Shown: positions 7,757-15,793 of the stretch, in pieces
Position numbering within the stretch: position 1 is the stretch's first letter
Layout of the letters: each line of letters opens with the position of its first letter
Source of the DNA: UBA5448 sp045536965
Lineage (GTDB): Bacteria > Bacillota > Clostridia > Oscillospirales > SIG627
NCBI GenBank assembly: GCA_045536965.1
Contig: JAZSON010000015.1
Span: forward strand, 1 to 34,451
DNA: 34,451 nucleotides
Reading direction: 5' to 3'
Notes under the pieces: model-generated
Databases searched by the model: none
The model's input: the letters and a program-made list of their open reading frames with translations, nothing else
Told to the model about the DNA's origin: nothing
Made by a program: the position numbers and the translations under genes

Positions 7757-8686
7757 ATGGGTATATATACATCGGTTTCTGTTTTGGTAGGGAAAACACC
7801 CGTGGTAAATTTGTCCCGCTATACCAAGACCAACCGTTTGGAAGCAAAGATTATCGCAAAACTTGAATTTTTTAATCCCGGCGGAAGCATCAAGGATCGC
7901 GTGGCAAAAGCTATGTTGGACGATGCCGAGGCGGCGGGAAAATTAAAGGCGGGCGCCACCGTCATCGAGCCCACCAGCGGTAATACGGGCATCGGCCTTG
8001 CCTGTGCCGCCATTCCGCGTGGGTATCGGTTGATTTTGACCATGCCCGACACCATGTCGGTGGAACGGAGAAAACTCCTTGCGGCATACGGCGCGGAACT
8101 TGTTTTGACCGACGGGAAACGCGGGATGAACGGTGCGATCGAAAAGGCAAAGGAACTTGCCGCTTCCATCGAAGGCAGTTTTATTCCGGGACAGTTTGAA
8201 AACCCTTCCAATCCCGCCGCACATTACCAAATGACAGGCCCCGAGATCTGGGAAGATACCGAGGGCAAAGTGGATATTTTGGTGGCGGGTGTCGGTACGG
8301 GTGGCACCATCAGCGGCGTGGGAAAGTTCTTAAAAGAAAAGAATCCCGCCGTGCGGGTGGTTGCGGTTGAGCCTTTTGCCTCTCCCGTTTTATCGGGCGG
8401 AAAAGCCGCGCCGCACGGATTGCAGGGCATCGGAGCGGGATTTATCCCCAAAACGACCGATGTAACTGTGCTGGATGAGATTATTTGTGTCAAAGAAGAG
8501 GATGCCTATCATACCTGCCGCCGTCTTTCTGCCGACGAGGGCCTTTTGGTGGGCATTTCTTCGGGGGCGGCTCTTTGGGCGGCTACTGAACTTGCAAAAC
8601 GCGTTGAAAACAAAGAAAAAAACATCGTTGTTATCTGTCCCGATGGGGGAGAACGCTATCTTTCCCTCGGCCTGTTCGACCAATAA
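7757..8686 (+). CDS. cysK: cysteine synthase A (O-acetylserine sulfhydrylase)
   Basis: A 309-residue PLP enzyme that makes L-cysteine from O-acetylserine and sulfide in the cytosol. The PLP-binding lysine is K46 in NPGGSIKDR, the substrate loop is PTSGNTGIG, and the glycine-rich phosphate-binding loop is GVGTGGTISGVG. Length is normal for CysK/CysM. The ribosome binding site is weak (AAAGAGTG), but the ATG at 7757 begins the conserved N-terminus leading to LVGKTPVVNL. It has its own promoter and stands 50 nt before the amidase gene, with which it may be co-transcribed without an obvious functional link. Confidence 0.93.
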   Translation: MGIYTSVSVLVGKTPVVNLSRYTKTNRLEAKIIAKLEFFNPGGSIKDRVAKAMLDDAEAAGKLKAGATVIEPTSGNTGIGLACAAIPRGYRLILTMPDTMSVERRKLLAAYGAELVLTDGKRGMNGAIEKAKELAASIEGSFIPGQFENPSNPAAHYQMTGPEIWEDTEGKVDILVAGVGTGGTISGVGKFLKEKNPAVRVVAVEPFASPVLSGGKAAPHGLQGIGAGFIPKTTDVTVLDEIICVKEEDAYHTCRRLSADEGLLVGISSGAALWAATELAKRVENKEKNIVVICPDGGERYLSLGLFDQ

Positions 8687-8736
8687 ATGCACCATTTTTC
8701 CCCTCTGTCATATAGTGGTGATGAGAGGTGTGGGAA

Positions 8737-9303
8737 ATGGCAATCAAAATTTATATTGATCAAGGACATAATCCGAGTTTCTCCAATTATGCGGGTGCTG
8801 TGGGAAACGGACTGTTTGAATCGGAAATCAATTACATCGTCGGTATCTATTTGCGGGATCTTTTGGTGTATGCGGGGGGATTTGAGGTCATGGTCTCCCG
8901 CGAGACCCCCTTTTCCTTGGTGGGAAACGATCCCGTTTCCAGTCAAAAACTGCGTGTAGAGATGGCCAATACATGGCAGGCCGATTATTTTATCAGCATT
9001 CATTGTAATTCCAATCTAAACCCCCGTATCAACGGCAGCGAGGTGTATATCTACCGTTTCGGCGGTCAGGCGGAAGATTTGGGTCGGGCTGTGTTGGAAA
9101 GCATCGTTTCCCTTGTGGGTACAAAGGATAACGGGGTGAGAAGCTATCCCACGTTGTATGTCTTGCGCAAAACGACCATGCCCGCCATTTTGGTGGAAAT
9201 GGGGTATTTGACCAACCTGCGCGATGCCGAAAAGCTTTACCGCAATACCTTTGAATTTGCCTATGCCATGTATCTTGGCATACTCGACTACTTGGGAATG
9301 TAA
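8737..9303 (+). CDS. N-acetylmuramoyl-L-alanine amidase (amidase_3) without signal peptide
   Basis: A 188-residue zinc amidase that cleaves the bond between MurNAc and the L-Ala of the stem peptide. Zinc ligands are H11 (DQGHNP), E28 (GLFESEINY) and H89 (ISIHCNS); the catalytic glutamate is E154 in ILVEMGYLTN. The catalytic domain starts at residue 4, with no signal peptide, membrane anchor or cell-wall-binding repeats, so export is not evident. The ATG at 8737 is chosen because GAGAGG ends 8 nt upstream; an in-frame GTG at 8728 overlaps that site. A cytosolic role on recycled muropeptides, or a non-classical exit, are both possible. The reading frame continues past the TAA into a SHOCT-like tail. 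Confidence 0.82.
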   Translation: MAIKIYIDQGHNPSFSNYAGAVGNGLFESEINYIVGIYLRDLLVYAGGFEVMVSRETPFSLVGNDPVSSQKLRVEMANTWQADYFISIHCNSNLNPRINGSEVYIYRFGGQAEDLGRAVLESIVSLVGTKDNGVRSYPTLYVLRKTTMPAILVEMGYLTNLRDAEKLYRNTFEFAYAMYLGILDYLGM

Positions 9304-9390
9304 AAAAAGACCGAACATGAACTTGAAAATAGCGTGATTACCCAAGAAGAATACAACGCAAAACGCGCTGAAATCATCAAAAAGCTGTAA
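9304..9390 (+). pseudogene. SHOCT-like C-terminal remnant, in frame behind the amidase stop
   Basis: Directly after the amidase TAA the same reading frame stays open for 28 codons to a second TAA. It encodes KKTEHELENSV followed by ITQEEYNAKRAEIIKKL. This is the characteristic short C-terminal (SHOCT) helix pair, in which an acidic/leucine segment leads to I-T/D-x-E-E-Y/F and AKKAEIL(K)KL. It has no start codon or ribosome binding site. Either it is the surviving tail of a deleted gene, or it was once fused to the amidase. Stop-codon readthrough is possible but nothing supports it directly. Confidence 0.6.
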
Positions 9391-9418
9391 CCTCAAAGTA
9401 AAGCCTACGACATAACCA

Positions 9419-9453
9419 AAAAGGCAGAAACGTCTCATTCGTTTCTGCCTTTT
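9419..9453. terminator. bidirectional terminator between amidase and tex
   Basis: Perfect 14-bp arms (9419-9432 and 9440-9453) with a 7-nt loop begin with AAAA and end with TTTT. It can therefore serve the plus-strand cysK-amidase unit and the minus-strand tex gene ending at 9470. Confidence 0.8.
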
Positions 9454-9469
9454 GCCATCATATCTGTTT

Positions 9470-11635
9470 TTATGCGTTTTCCTTGGGAACCTGACGGATG
9501 GAAAGACCCACTCTCTTTTTGGCGGCGTCTGCCTCCAAAACGAGCACCTTGACAATATCACCCACCTTGAGTGCCTCGGAGGGATGGCGGATAAAGCGGT
9601 TGCAGATCTGCGAGATATGCACCAAGCCGTCCTGATGGACGCCGATGTCAACAAACGCGCCGAAATCGGTGATGTTACGCACCGTGCCGTCCAGCACCAT
9701 GCCGGGCGCAAGATCTTTGATCTCCATGGCGGCGGTACGCAAAAGCGGCGGGGGCAATTCATCGCGGGGGTCACGCCCCGGCTTTGTCAATTCCTGCACA
9801 AGATCGTGGAGGGTGGGAAGACCGACACCGCAGGCATCGGCGGCTTTTTCTTCGCCGTATGCCTTGACCTTTTCAAACAGGTCGGTCAGTGCGCCGTTTT
9901 TAATGTCCTTGAGGGTATAGCCGCAAAGACCAATGAGCGTTTCGGCGGCATCGTAGCTTTCGGGGTGAACGGCGGTGTTGTCAAGGGGATTTTTGCTTTC
10001 CGCCACGCGGATAAACCCGGCACACTGCTCGAATGCCTTTTGTCCCAATTTCGATACCTTCAAAAGTTGCTTGCGGGAGGTGAACATACCGTTTTCATCG
10101 CGGTAGGCAACGATGTTTTTGGCGGTGGTCTGATTGAGACCCGCCACGCGGGCCAGCAGGGAGGGGGATGCGGTGTTGAGGTCGACACCTACACGGTTTA
10201 CACAATCCTCCACCACGCCGTCAAGGGTTTCGGCAAGGCGGTTTTGGGGCACGTCGTGCTGATACTGACCGACACCGATGGATTTCGGATCGATTTTTAC
10301 AAGCTCTGCCATCGGGTCTTGCAATCTTCTTGCAATCGAAACGGCAGAACGGAGAGAAACGTCAAATGTCGGAAATTCCGCCGCACCCAGCTCAGAGGCC
10401 GAGTAAACCGACGCGCCCGCCTCGTTGACTACCATGTAGGAAACCTTTTCGGTCAACTCGGGCAAAAGGGAAGCCACAAACGATTCGGATTCACGGGAAG
10501 CCGTTCCGTTACCGATGGCGATATGCGAGATGCCGTGCTTGGAAATAAGACGTTTTAAGGTTGCTTTGGATTCCTCGGTCTTGTTGTGGGGCGGGGTGGG
10601 GTAAATAACGGCGGTGTCGAGCACCTTGCCCGTGCCGTCCACCACAGCGAGCTTGCATCCCGTGCGGTATGCGGGGTCGTAACCGAGGGTGATTTTGCCC
10701 TTGACGGGGGGCTGCATCAAGAGGGGCTTTAGGTTGATGGCAAAATTGCGGATGGCGCTTTCACCTGCAATGTCGGTGAAATGACTGCGGATCTCTCGTT
10801 CCATTGAGGGGAAAATGAGGCGTTCGTAGGCATCTTCGCCTGCGGCAATAACGAAATCGGTGGAAGGAGAGCCCTCCTTGACGGTATCACTTTGGATAAT
10901 ACGCAGACCGTCGCTTACGGAATAGATCAAAGAAACCTTCAAAAATTCTTCCTTTTCCCCGCGGTTGATGGCAAGCACCTGATAGCCCTGCAGTTTGGAG
11001 GCGGGCTGGGAAAAATCGTAATACAGGCGATAGACCGAATCCTCTTCCTTGGCGGCCTTGGATTCAATGACGGCGTTTTTAAGCATGTCCTCCCGCAGCG
11101 CTTTGCGGATCTCGGCAGAATCGGAGATCATTTCGGCGATGATATCCGATGCGCCCGCAAGAGCGTCCTCCACCGATTCAACACCCTTTTCCGCATCAAT
11201 ATAAGAAACGGCCATTTCTTCGGGGGTGGGGGCATCTTTTGCTTGGGCAAACAAGGCGACAGCCAAAGGTTCAAGTCCTTTTTCACGGGCAATGGTGGCG
11301 CGGGTACGCCGTTTTTGTTTGTACGGACGGTACAAATCCTCAACCTCGGCCAGTGTAACTGCCGCATCGATGGCTTGTGCGAGTTCCTCGGTCAATTTTC
11401 CCTGTCCTTCGATGGAAGATTTCACTTCGTCGCGGCGCGCTTGCAGATTGCGCAAATAATGCAGGCGGTCTGCCAAGGTGCGCAACGTGGTGTCGTCCAT
11501 CGTACCGTGCAGCTCCTTGCGGTAACGGGCGATAAAGGGAATGGTGTTTCCCTCGTCAATCAGTTGGATGACATTTTCAATGTGTTTGGGTTGTTTTCCC
11601 AGTTCTCGGGTCAAAATCTGAAGAATGGTTTCCAT
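9470..11635 (-). CDS. tex: Tex family RNA-binding transcriptional accessory protein
   Basis: A 721-residue cytosolic protein of full family length. In order: N-terminal helical Tex region (PFIARYRKELHGTMDD near 35-50), YqgF/RuvX-like RNase H-fold domain (TLGYDPAYRTGCKLAVVD), helix-hairpin-helix segment (GVDLNTASPSLLARVAGL), and a C-terminal S1 domain (GMVLDGTVRNITDFGAFVDI through HISQICNRF). Tex binds structured nucleic acid and is linked to transcription and stress or toxin expression. The frame is open upstream to 11827, but AAGGAG lies 6 nt before the ATG at 11635, where homology begins. It is monocistronic, with its own promoter and terminator. Confidence 0.93.
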   Translation of the reverse strand: METILQILTRELGKQPKHIENVIQLIDEGNTIPFIARYRKELHGTMDDTTLRTLADRLHYLRNLQARRDEVKSSIEGQGKLTEELAQAIDAAVTLAEVEDLYRPYKQKRRTRATIAREKGLEPLAVALFAQAKDAPTPEEMAVSYIDAEKGVESVEDALAGASDIIAEMISDSAEIRKALREDMLKNAVIESKAAKEEDSVYRLYYDFSQPASKLQGYQVLAINRGEKEEFLKVSLIYSVSDGLRIIQSDTVKEGSPSTDFVIAAGEDAYERLIFPSMEREIRSHFTDIAGESAIRNFAINLKPLLMQPPVKGKITLGYDPAYRTGCKLAVVDGTGKVLDTAVIYPTPPHNKTEESKATLKRLISKHGISHIAIGNGTASRESESFVASLLPELTEKVSYMVVNEAGASVYSASELGAAEFPTFDVSLRSAVSIARRLQDPMAELVKIDPKSIGVGQYQHDVPQNRLAETLDGVVEDCVNRVGVDLNTASPSLLARVAGLNQTTAKNIVAYRDENGMFTSRKQLLKVSKLGQKAFEQCAGFIRVAESKNPLDNTAVHPESYDAAETLIGLCGYTLKDIKNGALTDLFEKVKAYGEEKAADACGVGLPTLHDLVQELTKPGRDPRDELPPPLLRTAAMEIKDLAPGMVLDGTVRNITDFGAFVDIGVHQDGLVHISQICNRFIRHPSEALKVGDIVKVLVLEADAAKKRVGLSIRQVPKENA

Positions 11636-11689
11636 TAAGTTCTCCTTGAAAAATAATATCGGTTTTTGGGAAACTGTGCAACGTGGATA

Positions 11690-11718
11690 ATTATACCATA
11701 TTTTTGCGATTTTTGCAA
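11690..11718 (-). promoter_or_regulatory. promoter of tex
   Basis: On the minus strand TTGCAA (11718-11713), a 17-nt spacer, and a perfect TATAAT (11695-11690). It lies 54 nt upstream of the tex start codon and back to back with the plus-strand promoter at 11734. Confidence 0.75.
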
Positions 11719-11733
11719 GGGATGAATTTGTGG

Positions 11734-11762
11734 TTGACATTTGTAAATACAGAGGATAGAAT
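11734..11762 (+). promoter_or_regulatory. promoter of the D-aminopeptidase/fucI operon
   Basis: Perfect TTGACA at 11734-11739, a 17-nt spacer, and TAGAAT at 11757-11762, with the coding sequence starting at 11828. Confidence 0.75.
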
Positions 11763-11827
11763 AAAAACAGAATGGTTTGTTTGTATCGCTTTCGCGGGCA
11801 AAACCAATCGAAAGAAAGGAGAAACAT

Positions 11828-12646
11828 ATGAAGTACTACATTATGACCGACATTGAGGGAACCAGCGGTGTTCTCGATTCGCAGAACTGGATTTATTCTA
11901 CAAGTATGTATAAAGAGAAGGGCAAAGAACTTTTAACCCGTGAGCTGATGGCGGTTATTGCAGGTCTTCGCCGCGCCGATGCCGACGCCGATATCACGGT
12001 GGTCGATGGACACGGTTCTGGCGCCATCAATTTTGAAATGCTGGACGAAGAGGTCAAATATATCGGTATGCGCGGACTTCCCTATCCTTTCGGATTGACA
12101 AAAGATTTTGATGCCGCCCTTTGGGTGGGTCAGCATGCCAAATCGGGCACGGTTGGCTCTCATCTTGCGCACACAGGCGGTTTTTCTATTTTGTATACCA
12201 AAATCAACGATACCGTTTGCAGTGAGTATATCGATGTGGCGCTCTGTGCCAATGAACTGGGTGTCCCCGTTATTTTCGGCGGCGGCGAAGCGGCGTTTAT
12301 AGATGAATTGCACGATTTCTCTCCCAACGCCGTCGGCGTTGCGGGTAAGCGTGGACTCAGACAGGACAGCGGCGACCATCTGCCGGAAGAAACCTACGAG
12401 ACCTATAACTGGGCGGCAGAGCATATCCATCCTGTCAAAGTAAGAAAAATGCTGGAAGAGGGTGCCTACCAAGCCGCAACCCTTCTTTTGACAAAAGGAA
12501 AATCCTATTTCCCCTATACCAATATCCCCACCGCTCCTTATATCCGCACCGTGAAGACACGCAGCGGCATCAAAATGGTTTCGGATAAAGAGTATTCGAC
12601 CGTCATTGACGTGTTGAACGGAAAAAAGAAAAAGGTTGAAGAATAA
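11828..12646 (+). CDS. M55-family D-aminopeptidase (DppA-like)
   Basis: A 272-residue zinc peptidase expected to release N-terminal D-amino acids such as D-Ala from small peptides. Ligands known from Bacillus DppA are matched by D8 and E10 (MTDIEGTSG), H62 (DGHGSG), H103 (WVGQHAKSG) and E133 (CSEYID); H115 in HLAHTGG fits the catalytic histidine. The DppA protein is a cytosolic ring-forming enzyme, and no signal peptide is present here. The ATG at 11828 has AAAGGAG 6 nt upstream; the frame is open upstream to 11777 without support. It is followed 40 nt later by fucI, an unusual partner. Confidence 0.85.
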   Translation: MKYYIMTDIEGTSGVLDSQNWIYSTSMYKEKGKELLTRELMAVIAGLRRADADADITVVDGHGSGAINFEMLDEEVKYIGMRGLPYPFGLTKDFDAALWVGQHAKSGTVGSHLAHTGGFSILYTKINDTVCSEYIDVALCANELGVPVIFGGGEAAFIDELHDFSPNAVGVAGKRGLRQDSGDHLPEETYETYNWAAEHIHPVKVRKMLEEGAYQAATLLLTKGKSYFPYTNIPTAPYIRTVKTRSGIKMVSDKEYSTVIDVLNGKKKKVEE

Positions 12647-12686
12647 ACCAAAAGATATAATGATACGTGAAGAAAGGGAATACAAA

Positions 12687-14480
12687 ATGAGTAAAAGCAG
12701 ATATATCGGTGACTATCCCGTAATCGGTATTCGTCCCACCATTGACGGCCGCCGCGGCCCCTTAAAGGTGCGCGAGGGCTTGGAAGAGCAGACCATGAAC
12801 ATGGCCAAAGCGGTCTCCGAACTTTTTTCTAAAAACCTTTATTACAGCAACGGTGAACCCGTTAAGGTTGTGATTGCCGATACCACCATCGGCCGCGTGG
12901 CGGAGGCTGCGGCCTGCGCGGCGAAATTTAAGCGCGAAGGGGTTGACATCACCCTGACCGTCACCCCCTGCTGGTGTTACGGCTCCGAAACCATGGATAT
13001 GGATCCCTTGACCATCAAAGGCGTGTGGGGCTTTAACGGTACCGAGCGTCCGGGCGCTGTGTATTTGGCCGCCGTGTTGGCAGGTCATGCCCAAAAGGGT
13101 CTGCCCGCATTCGGTATATACGGCCATGATGTACAGGATGCTTCCAACACCGAAATTCCTGCCGACGTGCGCGAAAAACTCCTGCGTTTCGGCAGAGCGG
13201 CGGTTGCCGTTGCCACCATGCGCGGCAAATCCTATTTGCAGGTCGGTTCGATCTGTATGGGCATTGCAGGCTCTATCATCAGCCCCGAATTTTTCGAAGA
13301 ATATCTCGGTATGCGTGTCGAATCGGTGGACGAGGTGGAGGTCATTCGCCGCATGACCCTGAATATTTACGATGAGGAAGAATATCAAAAGGCGCTTGCA
13401 TGGACGAAGAAATATTGCAAAGAGGGTCACGATAAAAATCCCGCTTCGGTAGGGAAGACCCGCGAGGAAAAAGATCAGGATTGGGAATTTGTTGTCAAAC
13501 TCATGTGCATTTTGAAGGATCTGTACAGAGGCAATTCCAATCTTCCCGAAGGCCGCGAGGAAGAAGCGGTGGGACACAATGCCATTGCAGGCGGCTTTCA
13601 GGGCCAACGCCAATGGACAGACTTCTACCCCAACTGCGATTTCCCCGAAGCATTGATGAATTCCTCCTTTGACTGGGAGGGTGCGCGCGAACCTTTTGTA
13701 CTTGCCACCGAAAACGATGCGCTCAACGGTGTTTGCATGCTGTTTGGTAAATTGCTTACCAATACCGCCCAAATCTTTGCCGATGTCCGTACCTATTGGA
13801 GCCCCGAGGCGGTCAAACGCGTAACGGGATATGATTTGGAGGGCAAAGCCAAAGAATCGCAGGGATTTCTGCATTTGATCAACTCGGGCGCGGCGGCTCT
13901 CGACGGCTCGGGCGAAATGACCAATGCGGACGGAAACCATCTGATCAAGCCCTTCTGGCAAGTGCAAGAAAAAGATATGAAAGCTTGCTTGGATGCCACC
14001 GAGTGGTGTCCTGCCGATGGCGGTTATTTCCGCGGCGGCGGTTTTTCCTCCCGTTTCTTGACCAAATATGAAATGCCTGTCACTATGATGCGGCTAAACC
14101 TTGTCAAAGGTCTCGGTCCCGTGATGCAGCTTGCCGAAGGTTATACCGTGAATCTGCCTCATGAGGTATCCGATGCTTTGTGGAAACGTACCGACTATAC
14201 TTGGCCCTGCACTTGGTTTGCACCCCGCTTGACGGGAAAAGGTGCTTTTGCCTCGGCTTACGATGTTATGAATAACTGGGGCGCCAACCATGGCGCGCTT
14301 TGCTACGGCCATATCGGTGCCGATTTGATCACCTTGTGTTCTATGTTGCGTATCCCCGTGTGCATGCACAATGTTCCCGAGGAAAAGATTTTCCGCCCTG
14401 CCTGCTGGAATGCATTTGGTATGGATGCCGAGGGTCAGGACTATCGCGCCTGCGCCGCTTACGGTCCCCTTTACCGCTAA
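12687..14480 (+). CDS. fucI: L-fucose isomerase
   Basis: A 597-residue Mn-dependent isomerase converting L-fucose to L-fuculose (also D-arabinose to D-ribulose) in the cytosol. It aligns closely along its whole length with the enterobacterial enzyme: IGIRPTIDGRRGP, LTVTPCWCYGSET, GFNGTERPGAVYLAA, GFQGQRQWTD, RGGGFSSRFLT, GANHGALCYGHIGAD and the C-terminal QDYRACAAYGPLY. Catalytic residues are E342 (ATENDALNG) and D366 (FADVRTYWS), spaced 24 as in E. coli (E337/D361). AAAGGG lies 7 nt before the ATG; an upstream in-frame ATG at 12636 overlaps the previous gene. No fuculokinase or aldolase follows, so later steps must be encoded elsewhere. Confidence 0.95.
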   Translation: MSKSRYIGDYPVIGIRPTIDGRRGPLKVREGLEEQTMNMAKAVSELFSKNLYYSNGEPVKVVIADTTIGRVAEAAACAAKFKREGVDITLTVTPCWCYGSETMDMDPLTIKGVWGFNGTERPGAVYLAAVLAGHAQKGLPAFGIYGHDVQDASNTEIPADVREKLLRFGRAAVAVATMRGKSYLQVGSICMGIAGSIISPEFFEEYLGMRVESVDEVEVIRRMTLNIYDEEEYQKALAWTKKYCKEGHDKNPASVGKTREEKDQDWEFVVKLMCILKDLYRGNSNLPEGREEEAVGHNAIAGGFQGQRQWTDFYPNCDFPEALMNSSFDWEGAREPFVLATENDALNGVCMLFGKLLTNTAQIFADVRTYWSPEAVKRVTGYDLEGKAKESQGFLHLINSGAAALDGSGEMTNADGNHLIKPFWQVQEKDMKACLDATEWCPADGGYFRGGGFSSRFLTKYEMPVTMMRLNLVKGLGPVMQLAEGYTVNLPHEVSDALWKRTDYTWPCTWFAPRLTGKGAFASAYDVMNNWGANHGALCYGHIGADLITLCSMLRIPVCMHNVPEEKIFRPACWNAFGMDAEGQDYRACAAYGPLYR

Positions 14481-14501
14481 ACCGCGCAATCTTTGACGTA
14501 T

Positions 14502-14545
14502 ACCTCCGCTTTGCAGTATACTAAACAGAGCGGAGGTGTTTTTTT
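14502..14545 (+). terminator. terminator of fucI
   Basis: ACCTCCGCT (14502-14510) pairs with AGCGGAGGT (14529-14537), followed by G and seven T. Confidence 0.85.
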
Positions 14546-14575
14546 CGTTGTATTACACCCTTGGGAGGATTTGGT

Positions 14576-15754
14576 ATGTTGACATTGCTTGCCAAATACT
14601 TTATTTCCGATTATCGCGCCACGCATTTGCCCGAGGTGCGGGGGGCTTATGGTATTTTGTGCAGTATCACGGGCATTGTTTTGAATGTTTTTCTTTTTGT
14701 TTTTAAAATGATTGCGGGCATTTTGAGTGGATCTGTTGCCATTGTGGCCGATGCGGTCAACAATCTTTCGGATGCAGGCTCATCCCTCATTTTGCTTATC
14801 GGGTTTCGTCTTTCCCGTGCCAAGCCCGATCCCGATCACCCCTTCGGACATGGGCGCATTGAATACGTTTCGGGCTTTATCGTGTCCCTGCTCATTATGC
14901 TGATGGGCTTTGAGCTGATGAAATCCTCGGCGGAAAAGATCTTCGGAGAAAGCGAGCCCATCGTCAGCAGCATCGTCGTCATTATCATTTTGGCGGTGTC
15001 GGTTTTGGTGAAGATATACATGGCATTTTATAATTTCGCCATCAGCAAAAAGATCGATTCGGCCGCTATGCGTGCCACCGCGACCGACAGTTTGGGAGAT
15101 TCCATCGCCACCTCGGTGGTACTTGCCGCCACCCTGATCGCGCACTTTACAGGCTGGAATATAGACGGCTACTGCGGTGTATTGGTTTCGCTCTTTATCT
15201 TGGCGGCCGGCTATTCGGCTTCGAAAAACACCCTCGGCCCCTTGGTTGGACAACCCCCTCGGCCCGAATTGGTTGAGCAGATCAAAGAAATCGTTATGGC
15301 GCCCCCCGAAATCCTCGGGATCCATGATTTGATTGTCCATGATTATGGTCCGGGACGCCTGATGATCACGGTGCATGCCGAAGTGGCTCACGATTCGGAT
15401 ATGTTTGCCATTCACGATGTGATCGATGATTTGGAAATCACCCTGCAAAAGAAACTGGGTTGTGAGGCGGTCATTCATATGGACCCCATCGAAACCGACG
15501 ACGAGGCGACCGATCAAGCGAAAAAAATGGTGATCGATGCCGTTTATGCTTTTGATCCGATATTGAGCATTCATGATTTTCGCGTCGTGGTGGGACAAAC
15601 CCATACCAATCTGATTTTCGATCTGGTGGTTCCCTATGATTATAAATACAGTGAGTCGCAGGTCAAAAAGCTGATCGCCGAAAAGATTCGGGATGCGGGC
15701 GGGGATATTGAGTACCGCGCCGTCATGCACATCGACCGCAGCTTTATGGGATAA
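14576..15754 (+). CDS. cation diffusion facilitator (CDF) transporter with duplicated C-terminal domain
   Basis: A 392-residue membrane protein, longer than the usual ~300, likely exporting Zn2+, Mn2+ or Fe2+ in exchange for protons. Six membrane segments lie between about 30 and 215. The metal site is formed by D59/N62-N63/D66 (VADAVNNLSD) and D171/D175 (ATDSLGDS), and the cytosolic loop carries HPFGHGRIEY. Residues 232-306 form the usual ferredoxin-like cytosolic domain (ILGIHDLIVHDYGPGRL ... AVIHMDPIE). Residues 312-390 repeat it (ILSIHDFRVVVGQTHTNL ... AVMHIDRSF). The ATG at 14576 has GGGAGG 7 nt upstream. It is monocistronic; metal specificity is undetermined. Confidence 0.88.
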   Translation: MLTLLAKYFISDYRATHLPEVRGAYGILCSITGIVLNVFLFVFKMIAGILSGSVAIVADAVNNLSDAGSSLILLIGFRLSRAKPDPDHPFGHGRIEYVSGFIVSLLIMLMGFELMKSSAEKIFGESEPIVSSIVVIIILAVSVLVKIYMAFYNFAISKKIDSAAMRATATDSLGDSIATSVVLAATLIAHFTGWNIDGYCGVLVSLFILAAGYSASKNTLGPLVGQPPRPELVEQIKEIVMAPPEILGIHDLIVHDYGPGRLMITVHAEVAHDSDMFAIHDVIDDLEITLQKKLGCEAVIHMDPIETDDEATDQAKKMVIDAVYAFDPILSIHDFRVVVGQTHTNLIFDLVVPYDYKYSESQVKKLIAEKIRDAGGDIEYRAVMHIDRSFMG

Positions 15755-15755
15755 A

Positions 15756-15788
15756 AAAACGGTTGCAGCGCTTGGCTACAACCGTTTT
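15756..15788. terminator. bidirectional terminator between CDF gene and hpf
   Basis: AAAACGGTTG (15756-15765) pairs with CAACCGTTTT (15779-15788), flanked by A and T runs, between convergent genes. Confidence 0.8.
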
Positions 15789-15793
15789 GCATT

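Noticed and set aside
9452..10558. Long plus-strand frame opposite tex
   Set aside because: It is antisense to a well-conserved gene, with no ribosome binding site and no recognisable domain.
12636..12686. Earlier start for fucI
   Set aside because: It overlaps the end of the D-aminopeptidase gene and lacks a ribosome binding site; fucI similarity starts after 12687.
12762..13967. Long minus-strand frame opposite fucI
   Set aside because: It is a shadow of the fucI codon pattern; no start signal and no recognisable family.
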